A DNA stretch of 64,000 nucleotides from contig NZ_LRMM01000011.1 of assembly GCF_001647275.1 (NCBI RefSeq), positions 42,731-106,730 of the forward strand. The letters run 5' to 3'. Each line of letters begins with the position of its first letter. Position 1 is the stretch's first letter. The notes below the pieces were generated by a model that saw only the letters and a program-made list of their open reading frames with translations, was not told the origin of the DNA and ran no database searches. The DNA is from Rufibacter ruber. GTDB taxonomy: Bacteria > Bacteroidota > Bacteroidia > Cytophagales > Hymenobacteraceae. Below, piece after piece: positions 8,943 to 21,788 of this stretch. The position numbers and the translations under genes are program-made.

Positions 8943-9470
8943 ATGACACGGGAAGAGAAAGAAATCATTGTACGTGACTTAAGCGAAAAGTTAGCCAATA
9001 ACTCTTTCGTTTACATCACGGACGCTTCAGACTTAACGGTAGCCACTATCAACAAATTCAGAAGATTGTGTTTTGATAGAGGTATAGAGTACAAAGTGTA
9101 CAAAAACACTCTGATACGCAAAGCCTTAGACACCCTTGATGTGGATACGTCTTCATTAGACGTGGCTTTGAAAGGGTCTTCAGGACTTCTATTTGAAGCA
9201 ACAACAGGAAATGCTCCGGCAAAATTGTTGTTAGACTTCCGCAAAGGCGGAAACAAAAAGCCCTTGTTAAAAGGAGCTTACATTGACAGCAGCATTTACA
9301 TTGGAGAAGAGCAGCTAGATACCCTCAGCAAGATCAAATCTAAAGAGGAGCTTATTGGTGAGATCATCGGCTTGCTTCAATCACCTGCCAAAAACGTTAT
9401 TTCTGCCCTTCAGAGCGGTGGCAATGTGTTGGCTGGCGTGCTTAAAACGTTATCAGAGAGAGAACAATAA
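8943..9470 (+). CDS. rplJ: 50S ribosomal protein L10
   Basis: 175 residues. The N-terminus MTREEKEIIVRDLSEKLANNSFVYITDASDLT and YKVYKNTLIRKAL are typical of L10. The C-terminal helix should carry the L7/L12 dimers encoded by the next gene. No leader hairpin of the E. coli L10 type is obvious in the 12 nt before it. Confidence 0.97.
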   Translation: MTREEKEIIVRDLSEKLANNSFVYITDASDLTVATINKFRRLCFDRGIEYKVYKNTLIRKALDTLDVDTSSLDVALKGSSGLLFEATTGNAPAKLLLDFRKGGNKKPLLKGAYIDSSIYIGEEQLDTLSKIKSKEELIGEIIGLLQSPAKNVISALQSGGNVLAGVLKTLSEREQ

Positions 9471-9506
9471 TTTCAATTTTAAAACAACTTTTAATTACTA
9501 ATAAAA

Positions 9507-9890
9507 ATGGCAGATTTGAAAGCATTCGCTGAGCAGTTGGTTAACTTAACTGTTAAAGAAGTTAATGAACTTGCTACAATTCTTAAGGATGAGTATGGTA
9601 TTGAACCAGCAGCTGCTGCTCCAGTAATGGTAGCCGGTGGTGCTGCCGGTGGAGATGCTGGTGCTGCTGCTGAGGAGAAAACTTCATTTGATGTTGTCCT
9701 TAAATCAGCTGGTGCCTCTAAACTAGCAGTTGTGAAACTGGTAAAAGAATTGACTGGCCTTGGCTTGAAAGAAGCGAAAGAGCTTGTTGATGGTGCTCCA
9801 AAACCATTGAAAGAAGGTGTTGCTAAAGATGAAGCTGATTCATTGAAAAAGCAATTGGAAGAAGCTGGTGCTGAAGTGGAGGTTAAGTAA
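9507..9890 (+). CDS. rplL: 50S ribosomal protein L7/L12
   Basis: 127 residues: an N-terminal dimerisation helix, an Ala/Gly-rich hinge ([26 protein letters not shown]), and the C-terminal factor-binding domain with [26 protein letters not shown]. It recruits EF-Tu and EF-G. A hairpin follows before rpoB. Confidence 0.97.
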   Translation: MADLKAFAEQLVNLTVKEVNELATILKDEYGIEPAAAAPVMVAGGAAGGDAGAAAEEKTSFDVVLKSAGASKLAVVKLVKELTGLGLKEAKELVDGAPKPLKEGVAKDEADSLKKQLEEAGAEVEVK

Positions 9891-9923
9891 TCCACACACT
9901 ACCTTCCATTACCACAAAGGGTT

Positions 9924-9951
9924 AGACCTGGCATTTTCGTCAGGTCTTTTC
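9924..9951 (+). terminator. Attenuator/terminator between rplL and rpoB
   Basis: AGACCTG (9924-9930) pairs with CAGGTCT (9941-9947) and is followed by TTTT. Short stem and short T-run suggest partial termination, the usual way to give more ribosomal stalk protein than RNA polymerase. Confidence 0.6.
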
Positions 9952-10047
9952 CTGTTTGTACCTAGAAAAGTTTTTTCTAGAAGATAAGTGCCTTAGAACA
10001 GACCGTTATTAGGCATGACAAAGTTTAAACGTTAAAATCTGACAACT

Positions 10048-13000
10048 TTGGCAACAAGTAAAACGACAGAGCGGATCAATTTTGCCTCCATTAATTCTGT
10101 GATTGATTATCCAGACTTCTTGGATGTGCAGTTGCAGTCATTCAAAGACTTTTTCCAGTTGGAAACAGCTGCCGAAAACCGCACGGAAGAAGGTCTTTTC
10201 AAAGTATTCGCTGAAAATTTCCCAATTTCTGATTCCCGCGAAAATTTCGTTCTGGAATTTGTGGACTACCACGTAGATCCTCCAAAATATTCAGTTGACG
10301 AATGTATTGACCGCGGATTAACATATTCTGTTCCACTAAAAGCAAAACTTCGTCTGATCTGTAATGATACAGACAATGAAGATTTTGAAACTATTGAGCA
10401 GGAAGTATTCTTGGGCAACATCCCGTACATGACTGAGAAAGGTTCGTTTGTGATTAATGGCGCTGAACGCGTAATTGTATCACAGCTTCACCGTTCTCCA
10501 GGGGTGTTTTTTGCGCAAAGCAAACATACCAATGGTACTAAATTATACTCAGCCAGAATTATCCCTTTCAAAGGGTCTTGGATTGAGTTTGCGACAGACG
10601 TGAACAACGTTATGTACGCCTACATTGACCGTAAGAAGAAGTTTCCGGTAACAACGCTTCTTCGGGCTATAGGTTACGGTACAGATAAAGACATTCTTGA
10701 TCTGTTTGGGTTATCAGAAGAAGTAAGTGCTGACAAGAAAACCTTGAAAGGTGTTGTTGGTAGAAAGCTTGCTGCACGGGTTCTGCGCACCTGGACAGAA
10801 GATTTTGTTGATGAAGACACCGGAGAGGTGGTTTCAATTGACAGAAACGAAGTCTTATTGGAGCGTGATTCAGAAGTGACAGAAGATGATTTAGATGTTA
10901 TCACAGATTCTGGGGTAAAGTCTATCATCCTGCACCGTGAAAATGTGAACATTGCAGACTACAGCATCATCTACAATACACTTCAGAAAGATAACTCAAA
11001 CTCTGAGAAAGAAGCGGTGGAGCAAATCTACCGTCAATTGAGGAACACTGAAGCGCCTGATGAAGAGACTGCCCGAGACATTATCCAGAAACTGTTTTTC
11101 AGTGACAAACGGTATGACTTAGGCGATGTTGGCCGTTATAGAATCAATAAGAAGCTAGGACTTGAGCATAACTGGGATGCCAAGGTGTTAACCAATGAAG
11201 ACATTGTGCTCATTGTGAAATACCTGATCGGTTTGATTAACTCAAGAGCGGTAGTAGATGATATTGACCATTTGAGTAACCGCCGGGTAAGAACCGTTGG
11301 CGAGCAGTTATATGCGCAATTTGGGGTAGGTCTGGCCCGTATGGCCAGAACCATCAAGGAGCGTATGAACGTGCGGGACAATGAAGAATTCAAACCGGTT
11401 GATCTGATCAACGCCCGTACGCTTTCTTCTGTGATTAACTCGTTCTTCGGAACGAACCAGTTGTCACAGTTTATGGACCAGACCAACCCTCTGGCAGAAA
11501 TCACGCACAAGCGTAGGGTGTCTGCTCTGGGGCCAGGAGGTCTTTCAAGAGAGCGCGCCGGTTTTGAGGTTCGTGACGTTCACTATACCCATTATGGCCG
11601 TCTTTGTACCATTGAAACACCAGAGGGACCAAACATTGGACTGATCTCCTCGCTCTGCGTGCATGCGCGCGTAAATAGCATGGGCTTCATTGAAACTCCT
11701 TACCGCAATGTGGTAGAGGGAAAAGTAGATATGAACTCAGGTGTAAAATACCTGACTGCTGAAGAAGAAGATACCCACCACATTGCTCAGGCAAATGCCT
11801 TGATTGATGAGAATGGTAACTTTATCAATGATAAAGTTAAAGGCCGTTTTGAGGGTGACTTCCCGGTAGTTGAGCCAGAACGCTACACTTACATGGACGT
11901 TGCTCCAAACCAGATTGTGTCAGTGGCTGCGTCATTGATTCCTTTCCTGGAACATGATGATGCGAACCGTGCCTTGATGGGATCTAACATGCAGCGTCAG
12001 GCGGTTCCACTGTTGAAACCGCAGGCTCCAATTGTAGGAACTGGTCTGGAAGGAAGAGCTGCCCTTGACTCCAGAGCTCTGGTAAGAGCAGAAGGTGATG
12101 GGGAGGTTCACTTTGTTGATGCGAACAAAATCATCATTCGGTATGACCTCACTGATGAGGAAAAACTGGTGAGTTTTGACGCTGAATATGTGACCTATGA
12201 CCTGATCAAATTCCGTCGGACTAACCAGGATACTTGTATCAACTTAACGCCTATTGTTAAGAAGAACGAAAGAGTTGTGAAGGGTCAGCCGTTGTGCGAA
12301 GGATACGCTACAAACCAGGGAGAACTTGCTTTAGGAAGAAACCTGCAGGTGGCGTTCATGCCTTGGCAGGGATATAACTTTGAGGATGCGATTGTGATCT
12401 CTGAGAAAGTTGTTAGAGATGACATCTTTACCTCAATTCACATTGAAGAGTTTGAACTGGAGGTTCGGGAAACGAAGAGAGGCGAAGAAGAATTAACTTC
12501 TGAGATTCCAAATGTCAGCGAAGAGGCAGTTCGTAACTTAGATGAGAATGGTATCATCAGAATTGGTGCTGAAGTTCGTGAAGGGGACATTCTGATTGGT
12601 AAAATCACTCCTAAAGGTGAGACAGACCCAACGCCAGAAGAAAAACTTCTGCGTGCTATCTTCGGTGATAAAGCCGGTGATGTGAAGGATGCCTCGTTGA
12701 AAGCGCCGCCATCTTTGAATGGGGTGGTGATAGAGACAAAACTTTTCTCTCGTCCTAAGAAAGATAAGAACCTCCGCGCCAAAGCGAAGAAAGAGGTGGA
12801 AGATCTGAAAGCGAAATACAACAGTGAACTCAAAGCCGTGAAGAACGTGATGATTGAGAAGCTGGTAGAATTGCTTGAGGGGAAAACAAGCCAGGGTGTT
12901 CGTCACCGTTTTGGGGATGAAATCTTGACCAAAGGTGCCAAGTTTGGCAAAAAGAACATCACTGATGCGCTTTTCCCAGACAAGAACCCTTACAAAGATG

Positions 13001-13920
13001 AAAGCAACTATGCTGTTCCGGAAGAAGTGAACATGTTCAAGGACCTGATCCTTGAAGGATGGACTGCTGACGAGCAAACAAACAAGATGTTGCTGGAACT
13101 GGTGAAGAATTATACCAAGCGTCGTAACACCATCTCTGCCCGCTTCAAGCGTGATAGATTCACTTTAGAAGTAGGAGATGAGTTGCCAGCAGGTATTGTG
13201 CAGCTAGCTAAAGTGTACATCGCTAAGAAGCGTAAGCTGAAAGTGGGTGACAAGATGGCGGGTCGTCACGGTAACAAAGGGGTTGTTGCCCGTATTGTAC
13301 GCGAGGAAGACATGCCGTTCCTGGAAGACGGAACACCCATGGATATTGTGTTGAACCCACTTGGGGTACCTTCCAGGATGAACATTGGGCAGATCTATGA
13401 AACAGTTTTAGGATGGGCTGGATTAAGGTTAGGGCGTACTTATGCCACACCAATCTTTGACGGTGCCACTGAGGAACAAGTTTCGGCTGAACTGACAGAG
13501 GCTAACTTGCCTCGCTTCGGCCGGTCTTACCTGTTTGATGGCCTAAGCGGAGACCGCTTTGACCAACCCGTAACGGTAGGTGTAATTTACATGCTGAAAC
13601 TGGGTCACTTGGTAGACGATAAGATGCACGCCCGTTCAATTGGACCATACTCACTCATTACGCAGCAGCCGTTGGGTGGTAAAGCACAATTTGGTGGTCA
13701 GCGTTTTGGTGAGATGGAGGTATGGGCATTGGAGGCCTTCGGGGCTGCCAACGTTCTGCAGGAGATCTTAACTGTGAAGTCTGATGATGTGATTGGCCGT
13801 GCCAAAGCATACGAAGCCATTGTGAAAGGCGACGTGTTGCCTAAGCCGAACATCCCTGAGTCTTTCAACGTGTTGATCCACGAACTCAGAGGCTTGGCCT
13901 TGGAAATTACGCTGGACTAA
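10048..13920 (+). CDS. rpoB: DNA-directed RNA polymerase subunit beta
   Basis: 1290 residues, full length for Bacteroidota beta. The rifampicin region reads [21 protein letters not shown] followed by [21 protein letters not shown], with no resistance-type change at the usual positions. Further conserved blocks are [32 protein letters not shown] and the C-terminal [19 protein letters not shown]. The start is a TTG: translation from 10048 gives [32 protein letters not shown], which lines up with the family start, and there is no ATG nearby in frame. A degenerate palindrome begins 3 nt after the stop. Confidence 0.98.
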   Translation: MATSKTTERINFASINSVIDYPDFLDVQLQSFKDFFQLETAAENRTEEGLFKVFAENFPISDSRENFVLEFVDYHVDPPKYSVDECIDRGLTYSVPLKAKLRLICNDTDNEDFETIEQEVFLGNIPYMTEKGSFVINGAERVIVSQLHRSPGVFFAQSKHTNGTKLYSARIIPFKGSWIEFATDVNNVMYAYIDRKKKFPVTTLLRAIGYGTDKDILDLFGLSEEVSADKKTLKGVVGRKLAARVLRTWTEDFVDEDTGEVVSIDRNEVLLERDSEVTEDDLDVITDSGVKSIILHRENVNIADYSIIYNTLQKDNSNSEKEAVEQIYRQLRNTEAPDEETARDIIQKLFFSDKRYDLGDVGRYRINKKLGLEHNWDAKVLTNEDIVLIVKYLIGLINSRAVVDDIDHLSNRRVRTVGEQLYAQFGVGLARMARTIKERMNVRDNEEFKPVDLINARTLSSVINSFFGTNQLSQFMDQTNPLAEITHKRRVSALGPGGLSRERAGFEVRDVHYTHYGRLCTIETPEGPNIGLISSLCVHARVNSMGFIETPYRNVVEGKVDMNSGVKYLTAEEEDTHHIAQANALIDENGNFINDKVKGRFEGDFPVVEPERYTYMDVAPNQIVSVAASLIPFLEHDDANRALMGSNMQRQAVPLLKPQAPIVGTGLEGRAALDSRALVRAEGDGEVHFVDANKIIIRYDLTDEEKLVSFDAEYVTYDLIKFRRTNQDTCINLTPIVKKNERVVKGQPLCEGYATNQGELALGRNLQVAFMPWQGYNFEDAIVISEKVVRDDIFTSIHIEEFELEVRETKRGEEELTSEIPNVSEEAVRNLDENGIIRIGAEVREGDILIGKITPKGETDPTPEEKLLRAIFGDKAGDVKDASLKAPPSLNGVVIETKLFSRPKKDKNLRAKAKKEVEDLKAKYNSELKAVKNVMIEKLVELLEGKTSQGVRHRFGDEILTKGAKFGKKNITDALFPDKNPYKDESNYAVPEEVNMFKDLILEGWTADEQTNKMLLELVKNYTKRRNTISARFKRDRFTLEVGDELPAGIVQLAKVYIAKKRKLKVGDKMAGRHGNKGVVARIVREEDMPFLEDGTPMDIVLNPLGVPSRMNIGQIYETVLGWAGLRLGRTYATPIFDGATEEQVSAELTEANLPRFGRSYLFDGLSGDRFDQPVTVGVIYMLKLGHLVDDKMHARSIGPYSLITQQPLGGKAQFGGQRFGEMEVWALEAFGAANVLQEILTVKSDDVIGRAKAYEAIVKGDVLPKPNIPESFNVLIHELRGLALEITLD

Positions 13921-13923
13921 AAA

Positions 13924-13963
13924 GCTGTTTTGGAGGAGATTTCAGAAAAAGAGGCCAAAAACG
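13924..13963. repeat. Degenerate REP-like palindrome in the rpoB-rpoC spacer
   Basis: GCTGTTTTGGAGGAGATTTC followed by AGAAAAAGAGGCCAAAAACG. It matches the family outline (GCTGTTTTGG, CTGATTTCAGAAAA, GGCCAAAAACG) with several changes that break the left arm. It sits directly after the rpoB stop, inside an operon. Confidence 0.5.
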
Positions 13964-14043
13964 CCTTTGTCTGGAATCTCCCTCATCTGCGTTAGGAGAG
14001 CTGCTTAGTAAAAAGGAATTTTACATATCTAGCAACACATAAC

Positions 14044-17000
14044 ATGGCGTTAGCAAGAAATAAAAAATTAATCCAGGACTTCTCTAAAGTTACCATCAGC
14101 TTGGCTTCTCCAGAATCAATTCTGGAGAGATCAAACGGAGAGGTAACAAAACCGGAAACCATCAACTACAGAACCTACAAGCCAGAAATGGGCGGTTTGT
14201 TCTGTGAGCGGATTTTCGGGCCAGTGAAGGATTGGGAGTGCCACTGCGGGAAATATAAGAGAATCAGGTACAAAGGGATTATCTGTGACCGTTGCGGTGT
14301 TGAAGTAACTGAGAAAAAAGTGCGCCGTGAGCGCATGGGGCATATTGAGTTGGTGGTACCGGTAGCGCATATCTGGTATTTCAAGTCATTGCCAAATAAA
14401 ATTGGATATCTGTTAGGTTTACCAACCAAGAAGCTTGACCAGATTATCTATTATGAGCGCTATGTAGTGATTCAGCCAGGTATCTTGGGCGAAGACAGTG
14501 TAAACATGCTGGACTTCCTCACTGAAGATGAGTACCTGGACATGATTGACAAGTTGCCACGCGAGAACCAAATGTTGGACAACAACGATCCAAACAAGTT
14601 CATCGCGAAGATGGGGGCTGAGGCGCTGCAAATGTTGCTGGAACGCATCAATCTGGATGACCTTTCTTACGAGCTACGTTACTCTGCTGCTCATGAGACT
14701 TCTCAGCAGCGGAAAGCAGAAGCACTGAAGCGCCTACGGGTGGTAGAGGCGTTCCGCGATGCGGCTACCAGAATTGAGAACAAACCTGAGTGGATGGTGA
14801 TCAGGATGGTGCCAGTTATTCCGCCAGAATTGCGCCCTCTAGTTCCATTGGATGGTGGCCGTTTCGCTACTTCTGACTTAAATGACCTGTACCGCCGTGT
14901 GATTATCCGGAACAACCGTCTGAAGCGTTTGATTGAGATCAAAGCACCAGAGGTGATCCTCCGGAATGAGAAGCGTATGTTGCAGGAAGCCGTAGACTCC
15001 TTGTTTGACAACTCACGTAAGGTGAATGCGGTTCGTGCAGAAGGTAACCGTGCGCTGAAGTCACTTTCAGATATGCTGAAGGGTAAGCAGGGACGTTTCC
15101 GTCAGAACTTACTTGGAAAGCGTGTGGACTACTCTGGCCGTTCGGTGATTGTGGTTGGTCCAGAATTGAAACTACACGAGTGTGGTTTGCCTAAGAATAT
15201 GGCCGCTGAGCTTTTCAAGCCGTTCATCATCCGTAAGCTTATTGAGCGCGGTATTGTGAAAACGGTGAAGTCTGCGAAGAAAATAGTTGATCGTAAAGAT
15301 CCGGTAGTTTGGGATATCCTGGAAAATGTATTGAAGGGACACCCAGTACTGCTGAACCGTGCTCCTACGCTTCACCGATTAGGTATCCAGGCCTTCCAGC
15401 CAAAGCTGATTGAAGGAAAAGCGATTCAGCTGCACCCATTGGTAACCACAGCCTTCAACGCCGACTTTGACGGTGACCAGATGGCGGTACACGTTCCCCT
15501 TGGACCGGCCGCAATTCTGGAAGCCTCTATGTTGATGCTGGCTTCACATAACATTTTGAACCCTGCCAACGGTGCCCCAATTGCAGTACCTTCTCAGGAC
15601 ATGGTGTTGGGTCTGTATTATGTAACCAAAGGTAAGCGCTCTACAGAAAATGAGAAGATTGCCGGCGAAGGTATGTCTTTCTACAGTGCTGAAGAAGTAA
15701 TCATCGCCATCAATGAAGGTCGCTTGTCTAAGCATGCCTTTATCAAAGTGCGTGTGAAAGTACTGGATGAGAATAACCAATTGGTTACTAAACTCATTGA
15801 AACAGTAGCTGGCCGTGTGCTATTCAACCAATTCGTGCCAGAAGAAGTTGGGTACGTAGACGAACTCTTGTCTAAGAAGAAATTGCAGCAGATTATCTCC
15901 CGCGTGTTCAAAGTAACAGGTATGGCGAGAACTGCTCAATTCCTGGATGATATTAAAACCCTTGGATTCCAGTCTGCTTACAAAGGCGGTCTGTCAATGG
16001 GCTTGGGTGACATTGTGATCCCTAAAGAAAAAGATATTCTGGTGGAGCAGGCTAAAAAAGATGTAGACGCTGTATGGGCGAACTACTCAATGGGTCTGAT
16101 CACAGATAACGAACGTTACAACCAGGTGATTGATATCTGGACGCGTATCAACAACCAGATTACTGAAACGTTGATGAACCGTCTTGAGAAAGATGACCAA
16201 GGTTTCAACTCCATCTTTATGATGATGCACTCCGGAGCCCGTGGTTCCAGAGAGCAGATTCGTCAGCTGGGAGGTATGCGGGGTCTGATGGCGAAGCCTC
16301 AGAAATCATTGCAGGGTTCAGTAGGAGAGATCATTGAAAACCCAATTCTTTCCAACTTTAAAGAAGGTCTGGATGTAATTGAGTACTTTATCTCTACCCA
16401 CGGTGCCCGTAAAGGTCTTGCAGATACCGCCTTGAAAACGGCAGATGCTGGTTATCTAACCCGTCGTTTGGTAGACGTGTCACAAGATGTAATTGTGAAT
16501 GAAGCTGACTGCGGTACCCTTCGCGGCCTGGAAGTGAGTGCACTGAAAGACAATGAAGATATCGTTGAGTCTCTTTCTGAGCGTATCTTGGGTCGTGTGA
16601 ATGTGCATGATATCATTGATCCTCTCACAGGAGAGATGATTCTGGAGTCAGGAGGCGAAATCACAGAAGAGGTTGCCAGAATGATTGAAAATACGGCTAT
16701 TGAAAGTGTTGAAATTCGTTCAGTACTAACCTGTGAGACCAAGCGTGGTATTTGTGCCAAATGCTATGGCCGTAACTTGTCTACTGGCCGCATGGTTCAG
16801 AAAGGAGAGGCCGTTGGTGTGATCGCTGCCCAATCAATTGGAGAGCCGGGTACACAGCTGACACTCCGTACCTTCCACGTGGGTGGTACTGCGTCTAACA
16901 TTGCCGTTGATGCTGCTATCCGTGCTAAATTCAATGGGGTAATCGAGTTTGAAGACGTAAGAACCATTGATACCACCAATGCTGAAGGTGAACCTGTGAA

Positions 17001-18360
17001 AGTAGTAATGGGTCGTTCAGGGGAAGTGAAAATTACAGAGGCCGGTACAGGTAAGTTATTGATCAGCAACCACGTTCCTTACGGTTCATTCTTAGTGGTA
17101 GATGAGGGACAAACCGTTGCCAAAGGTGATGAGCTATGTAACTGGGATCCATACAATGCGGTTATCTTATCTGAATTTGATGGTACCATTGCGTATGACT
17201 CTATCATTGATGGCATCACATTCCGTGAGGAATCAGATGAGCAGACAGGTCACCGTGAGAAAGTAATCATTGAGACCAAAGATAAAACTAAGAACCCTGC
17301 TATAGTTGTTAACCCTGCCAGTGGAGAGCCTAAAGGGTATAATATCCCGGTTGGGGCGCATATCACAGTAGAAGATGGTCAGCGCATCAAAGCGGGCCAG
17401 ATTGTTGCTAAGATCCCACGTGCAATTGGTAAAACACGCGATATCACTGGTGGTCTGCCACGAGTTACCGAGCTCTTTGAAGCCCGTAACCCGTCTAACC
17501 CAGCAGTTGTGAGCGAGATAGATGGGGTGGTAACGTATGGTGGTGTGAAACGCGGTAACCGCGAAATCTATATTGAATCAAAAGATGGAGTGAAGAAGAA
17601 GTACATGGTACCTCTTTCCAAACACATCCTGGTTCAGGATAATGACTTCGTACGTGCCGGTGTTCCGTTATCAGATGGTGCCATCACGCCTAATGACATC
17701 CTGAACATTCAAGGCCCTGGTGCGGTGCAAGAGTACTTAGTGAATGAAATTCAGGAAGTATACCGCTTGCAAGGGGTGAAAATCAATGACAAACACATTG
17801 AAGTGGTGGTTCGTCAGATGATGCAGAAGGTGAACGTAATTGATCCAGGAGATACCAGCTTCCTGGAGAACCAGACGGTTGATAAAGTTACGTTCATGGA
17901 AGAGAATGACATGATCATAGATATGAAAGTAGTGGAAGATGCAGGTGACTCAGCTGCCATGAAACCAGGTATGATTGTGACGGCTCGCCGTCTGCGGGAT
18001 GAGAACTCAAGCCTGAAGCGTCGGGACTTGCGATTAGTGACCGTGCGTGATGCGCAGCCAGCAGTCTCAAGACCAACGTTACAAGGTATTACTCAAGCCT
18101 CACTGGGTACGCAAAGCTTTATTTCGGCAGCTTCCTTCCAGGAAACTACCAAAGTGTTAAGTGAAGCGGCCATTAAAGGTAAAGCAGATGAACTGCTGGG
18201 CTTGAAAGAAAACGTAATTGTTGGTCACCTAATTCCTGCCGGAACGGGCTTACGTGAATACACCAAATTGATTGTAGGCTCCAAAGAAGAGTATGAAGCT
18301 CTTTCAGCCAGCAGACAGTCCGGGGTAAGAACAAAGCAAGGCGAACTGCAAGAGAGATAA
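14044..18360 (+). CDS. rpoC: DNA-directed RNA polymerase subunit beta'
   Basis: 1438 residues. The N-terminal zinc finger is [23 protein letters not shown]; the catalytic Mg site [12 protein letters not shown] is intact; the second zinc site is [13 protein letters not shown]. The C-terminal region after the trigger loop and jaw runs to [20 protein letters not shown]. Separated from rpoB by 123 nt, longer than most gaps in this block. DUF3467 follows by 1 nt. Confidence 0.98.
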   Translation: MALARNKKLIQDFSKVTISLASPESILERSNGEVTKPETINYRTYKPEMGGLFCERIFGPVKDWECHCGKYKRIRYKGIICDRCGVEVTEKKVRRERMGHIELVVPVAHIWYFKSLPNKIGYLLGLPTKKLDQIIYYERYVVIQPGILGEDSVNMLDFLTEDEYLDMIDKLPRENQMLDNNDPNKFIAKMGAEALQMLLERINLDDLSYELRYSAAHETSQQRKAEALKRLRVVEAFRDAATRIENKPEWMVIRMVPVIPPELRPLVPLDGGRFATSDLNDLYRRVIIRNNRLKRLIEIKAPEVILRNEKRMLQEAVDSLFDNSRKVNAVRAEGNRALKSLSDMLKGKQGRFRQNLLGKRVDYSGRSVIVVGPELKLHECGLPKNMAAELFKPFIIRKLIERGIVKTVKSAKKIVDRKDPVVWDILENVLKGHPVLLNRAPTLHRLGIQAFQPKLIEGKAIQLHPLVTTAFNADFDGDQMAVHVPLGPAAILEASMLMLASHNILNPANGAPIAVPSQDMVLGLYYVTKGKRSTENEKIAGEGMSFYSAEEVIIAINEGRLSKHAFIKVRVKVLDENNQLVTKLIETVAGRVLFNQFVPEEVGYVDELLSKKKLQQIISRVFKVTGMARTAQFLDDIKTLGFQSAYKGGLSMGLGDIVIPKEKDILVEQAKKDVDAVWANYSMGLITDNERYNQVIDIWTRINNQITETLMNRLEKDDQGFNSIFMMMHSGARGSREQIRQLGGMRGLMAKPQKSLQGSVGEIIENPILSNFKEGLDVIEYFISTHGARKGLADTALKTADAGYLTRRLVDVSQDVIVNEADCGTLRGLEVSALKDNEDIVESLSERILGRVNVHDIIDPLTGEMILESGGEITEEVARMIENTAIESVEIRSVLTCETKRGICAKCYGRNLSTGRMVQKGEAVGVIAAQSIGEPGTQLTLRTFHVGGTASNIAVDAAIRAKFNGVIEFEDVRTIDTTNAEGEPVKVVMGRSGEVKITEAGTGKLLISNHVPYGSFLVVDEGQTVAKGDELCNWDPYNAVILSEFDGTIAYDSIIDGITFREESDEQTGHREKVIIETKDKTKNPAIVVNPASGEPKGYNIPVGAHITVEDGQRIKAGQIVAKIPRAIGKTRDITGGLPRVTELFEARNPSNPAVVSEIDGVVTYGGVKRGNREIYIESKDGVKKKYMVPLSKHILVQDNDFVRAGVPLSDGAITPNDILNIQGPGAVQEYLVNEIQEVYRLQGVKINDKHIEVVVRQMMQKVNVIDPGDTSFLENQTVDKVTFMEENDMIIDMKVVEDAGDSAAMKPGMIVTARRLRDENSSLKRRDLRLVTVRDAQPAVSRPTLQGITQASLGTQSFISAASFQETTKVLSEAAIKGKADELLGLKENVIVGHLIPAGTGLREYTKLIVGSKEEYEALSASRQSGVRTKQGELQER

Positions 18361-18361
18361 A

Positions 18362-18676
18362 ATGGCAGCAGCAGAACAACAAGGACAAATCAACATAGAG
18401 TTGACTGAAGAGATTGCTGAGGGCGAGTATGCAAATCTGGCCATGATAGCACATTCTCACAGTGAATTTGTGATTGACTTTATCCGGCTTATGCCCGGTA
18501 TCCCAAAGGCAAAAGTTAAATCAAGAGTGGTGATTACTCCAGAGCATGCCAAGCGTTTTTTGGCTGCTTTGGAGGAAAACATTCTGAAATATGAGCAAAG
18601 TTTTGGAGTGATTAAGCAAACGCCTGAGGCCCCAAGCTTTCCTCTAAATTTTGGTGGAACAATTGGCGAAGCATAA
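18362..18676 (+). CDS. DUF3467 domain-containing protein
   Basis: 104 residues. Matches the short DUF3467 family: IELTEEIAEGEYANLAMIAHSHSEFVIDFIRLMPGIPKAKVKSRVVITPEHAKRFLAALEENI. Function is not established. The position right behind rpoC, with a 1-nt gap, is common in Bacteroidota and suggests a link to transcription or ribosome assembly, but that is inference from position only. The str promoter lies just downstream. Confidence 0.85.
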   Translation: MAAAEQQGQINIELTEEIAEGEYANLAMIAHSHSEFVIDFIRLMPGIPKAKVKSRVVITPEHAKRFLAALEENILKYEQSFGVIKQTPEAPSFPLNFGGTIGEA

Positions 18677-18702
18677 GCCGCTAATAATTAATGAATTAAA
18701 AC

Positions 18703-18734
18703 TTTGATTTTGCAAAGTGATTTTTATACCTTTG
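18703..18734 (+). promoter_or_regulatory. Promoter of the str operon
   Basis: TTTG at 18703-18706, a 20-nt spacer and TACCTTTG at 18727-18734: a textbook Bacteroidota promoter, 45 nt before rpsL. Confidence 0.8.
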
Positions 18735-18778
18735 CAAACCATTTTTTGAAGAGAGAAATCAGTTTAAAAAGTTAGTAA

Positions 18779-19195
18779 ATGCCTACTATACAACAATTAG
18801 TAAGAAAGGGAAGAGAAGCGCTAACATCAAAGTCTAAGTCTCCAGCTCTTGACTCATGCCCGCAGAGACGTGGGGTGTGCACACGCGTTTACACAACCAC
18901 ACCTAAGAAGCCAAACTCAGCGATGAGAAAAGTGGCTCGTGTGCGTTTGACAAACGGCAAAGAAGTCAATGCCTATATCCCGGGTGAAGGCCACAACCTG
19001 CAAGAGCACTCCATCGTGCTTATCAGAGGTGGTCGTGTGAAAGACTTACCAGGTGTAAGATACCACATCATTCGTGGTGCGTTAGATACTGCCGGTGTAA
19101 ACGGTCGTCTACAGTCCCGTTCTAAATACGGTGCAAAACGTCCTAAACCAGGTCAGCCAGCAGCTGCTGCAGGAAAAGGCGGTAAGAAAAAATAA
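18779..19195 (+). CDS. rpsL: 30S ribosomal protein S12
   Basis: 138 residues. The decoding-site motif [12 protein letters not shown] has Lys43 in place and the second motif [14 protein letters not shown] is unchanged, so it predicts a streptomycin-sensitive S12. The C-terminal Ala/Gly/Lys tail is longer than in E. coli. First gene of the rpsL-rpsG-fusA-rpsJ operon. Confidence 0.97.
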   Translation: MPTIQQLVRKGREALTSKSKSPALDSCPQRRGVCTRVYTTTPKKPNSAMRKVARVRLTNGKEVNAYIPGEGHNLQEHSIVLIRGGRVKDLPGVRYHIIRGALDTAGVNGRLQSRSKYGAKRPKPGQPAAAAGKGGKKK

Positions 19196-19208
19196 TTGAG
19201 TTAAGACA

Positions 19209-19676
19209 ATGAGAAAAGCGAAACCAAAGAAGAGAATTCTTCTTCCTGATCCAAAATACAAAGAAACTCTGGTTACCCGTTTTGTAAACTACCTGATGGT
19301 AGACGGTAAAAAGAGTGTGGCATACAAGATTTTTTACGATGCTTGCGATTTAGTTGAGAAAAGAACTAAAGAGAGCGGGTTAGATACCTGGAAAAAAGCA
19401 TTGAACAACATCATGCCAGGTGTAGAGGTAAAATCCCGCCGTGTAGGTGGTGCAACTTTCCAGGTGCCAACTGAGGTGCGTCCGGACAGAAAGATTTCTC
19501 TTGGTATCAAATGGATGATCTCATACGCTCGCAAGAGAGGTGAGAAGACCATGATGGATAAATTAGCTGGTGAGATCATCGCAGCTGCCAAAGGAGAGGG
19601 TGCTGCTGTGAAGAAAAAAGATGATACGCACAGAATGGCGGAAGCTAACAAGGCATTCTCGCATTTCAGATTCTAA
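19209..19676 (+). CDS. rpsG: 30S ribosomal protein S7
   Basis: 155 residues, usual length. Typical S7 segments: [65 protein letters not shown]. Primary binder of the 16S 3' domain. Two nt before fusA. Confidence 0.97.
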   Translation: MRKAKPKKRILLPDPKYKETLVTRFVNYLMVDGKKSVAYKIFYDACDLVEKRTKESGLDTWKKALNNIMPGVEVKSRRVGGATFQVPTEVRPDRKISLGIKWMISYARKRGEKTMMDKLAGEIIAAAKGEGAAVKKKDDTHRMAEANKAFSHFRF

Positions 19677-19678
19677 GA

Positions 19679-21778
19679 ATGGCTAGAGACTTAAAATTCA
19701 CAAGAAACATAGGGATTGCCGCGCACATTGATGCCGGTAAGACCACAACGACAGAGCGTATCCTTTACTATGCTGGTGTAAGCCACAAAATAGGAGAGGT
19801 GCACGATGGAGCTGCCACCATGGACTGGATGGAGCAGGAGCAGGAAAGAGGTATCACCATTACTTCTGCCGCTACTACTGTAAACTGGGACTACAGAGGT
19901 GACAAATACCATATCAACATCATTGATACTCCAGGTCACGTTGACTTTACCGTAGAGGTAAACCGTTCCCTGCGCGTATTGGATGGTCTGGTTTTCTTGT
20001 TTAGTGCAGTAGATGGTGTTGAGCCACAGTCTGAGACAAACTGGAGACTTGCCGATAACTACAAAGTAGCCCGTATCGGTTTCGTAAACAAAATGGACCG
20101 TTCCGGTGCCGATTTCCTTGCCGTATGTAAGCAAGTGAAAGAGATGCTGGGCAGCAATGCCGTAGCGCTTCAGTTGCCAATTGGTGCTGAAGATGACTTC
20201 AAGGGTGTGGTTGACTTGGTGAACTTCAGAGGTATAGAGTGGAATGAGCACGACAAAGGGATGACCTTTAGAGAAGTTCCAATTCCTGACGATATGTTGG
20301 AGGAAGCCACAGAGTACCGCGAGAAGTTACTGGAAGCAGTAGCAGACTACGATGAGTCTCTGATGGAGAAATACTTTGATGATCCTGAAACGATCACTGA
20401 AGCAGAAATCATGAACGCGCTTCGTAAAGCAACTATTGATATGGCCATTGTGCCTATGCTTTGCGGTTCTTCTTTCAAGAACAAAGGTGTACAAACCATG
20501 CTTGACTATGTGATGGCTTTGATTCCATCACCTCTGGACAAGGACAACATTGTTGGTACCAACCCAGATACCGGCGAAGAAGTAGTGCGTAAGCCAAGCG
20601 AAAGCGATCCTTTTGCCGGCCTTGCCTTCAAAATCGCTACCGACCCTTATGTAGGACGCCTTTGCTTTGTGCGTGCCTATTCAGGAGTGTTGGAGTCTGG
20701 TTCGTATGTGTACAATACCCGTTCTAACAACAAAGAGCGTATTTCCCGTATCTTCCAGATGCACGCCAACAAGCAGAACCAAATCGAAAGATTGGCTGCT
20801 GGTGACATCGGGGCGGTAGTAGGCTTCAAGGACATCAAGACAGGAGATACCCTTTGCGATCAGAATGCGAAAATCGTTCTGGAGTCTATGGACTTCCCTG
20901 AGCCAGTAATCGGTTACGCTATTGAGCCTAAAACGCAGGCTGACTCTGATAAAATGGGTATGGCAATTGCCAAACTTATTGAAGAAGATCCAACCTTGCA
21001 GGTGAACACCGATGAAGAGACCGGCCAAACTATCCTGAGAGGTATGGGCGAGCTTCACCTGGAGATCATCATTGACCGTATGAAGCGGGAATTCAAGGTT
21101 GAACTGAACCAAGGGGCACCACAGGTTGCGTACAAAGAAACCATCACCAAAGCAGTTGAGCACCGTGAGGTGTACAAGAAGCAGTCCGGTGGTCGTGGTA
21201 AATTCGCGGACATTGTGTTCACCATGGGCCCACGTGAGGACGGAAAACAAGGTCTTGAGTTTGAGAACGCCATTGTTGGTGGTGTGATCCCAAGAGAATT
21301 CATTCCTCCTGTGCAGAAAGGATTTGAAGAAGCAATGAAAAATGGTATCCTTGCTGGTTTCCCAGTAGATTCCATGAAAGTTCGCTTGTTCCACGGTTCT
21401 TTCCACGATGTTGACTCCGATGCATTGTCGTTTGAATTAGCAGCCCGTGCTGGTTTTAAAGAAGCAGGTAAGCAATGTGCTCCTAAACTTCTTGAGCCAA
21501 TCATGGCGGTAGATGTGGTGACTCCAGATGAGTACACAGGTCCAGTTACCGGTGACTTGAACAGAAGAAGAGGTATCATGAAAGGAATGGATACCAAAGG
21601 TACTTCAACTGTGGTGAAAGCTGATGTTCCTTTGTCTGAACTGTTCGGTTATGTAACTGATTTACGTACCATCACTTCAGGAAGAGCAACTGCTTCCCTT
21701 ACTTTCTCTCACTACGAGCAAGTACCACAAAACCTGGCAGATGGGATCATTGCAAAAATTAAAGGGACTTCGAAATAG
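19679..21778 (+). CDS. fusA: Elongation factor G
   Basis: 699 residues. The GTPase domain starts [19 protein letters not shown] (G1), with DTPGHVDF (G3) and NKMDR (G4). Domains II-V follow, with [15 protein letters not shown] in domain III and [17 protein letters not shown] near the end. It drives translocation and, with RRF, ribosome recycling. It is complete and in the canonical str-operon position. Confidence 0.97.
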   Translation: MARDLKFTRNIGIAAHIDAGKTTTTERILYYAGVSHKIGEVHDGAATMDWMEQEQERGITITSAATTVNWDYRGDKYHINIIDTPGHVDFTVEVNRSLRVLDGLVFLFSAVDGVEPQSETNWRLADNYKVARIGFVNKMDRSGADFLAVCKQVKEMLGSNAVALQLPIGAEDDFKGVVDLVNFRGIEWNEHDKGMTFREVPIPDDMLEEATEYREKLLEAVADYDESLMEKYFDDPETITEAEIMNALRKATIDMAIVPMLCGSSFKNKGVQTMLDYVMALIPSPLDKDNIVGTNPDTGEEVVRKPSESDPFAGLAFKIATDPYVGRLCFVRAYSGVLESGSYVYNTRSNNKERISRIFQMHANKQNQIERLAAGDIGAVVGFKDIKTGDTLCDQNAKIVLESMDFPEPVIGYAIEPKTQADSDKMGMAIAKLIEEDPTLQVNTDEETGQTILRGMGELHLEIIIDRMKREFKVELNQGAPQVAYKETITKAVEHREVYKKQSGGRGKFADIVFTMGPREDGKQGLEFENAIVGGVIPREFIPPVQKGFEEAMKNGILAGFPVDSMKVRLFHGSFHDVDSDALSFELAARAGFKEAGKQCAPKLLEPIMAVDVVTPDEYTGPVTGDLNRRRGIMKGMDTKGTSTVVKADVPLSELFGYVTDLRTITSGRATASLTFSHYEQVPQNLADGIIAKIKGTSK

Positions 21779-21788
21779 TTGAAATAGA

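Noticed and set aside
19691..20251. Minus-strand open frames in fusA and other ribosomal genes
   Set aside because: They mirror strong codon bias in highly expressed genes on the other strand; none has a promoter, start context or recognisable product.
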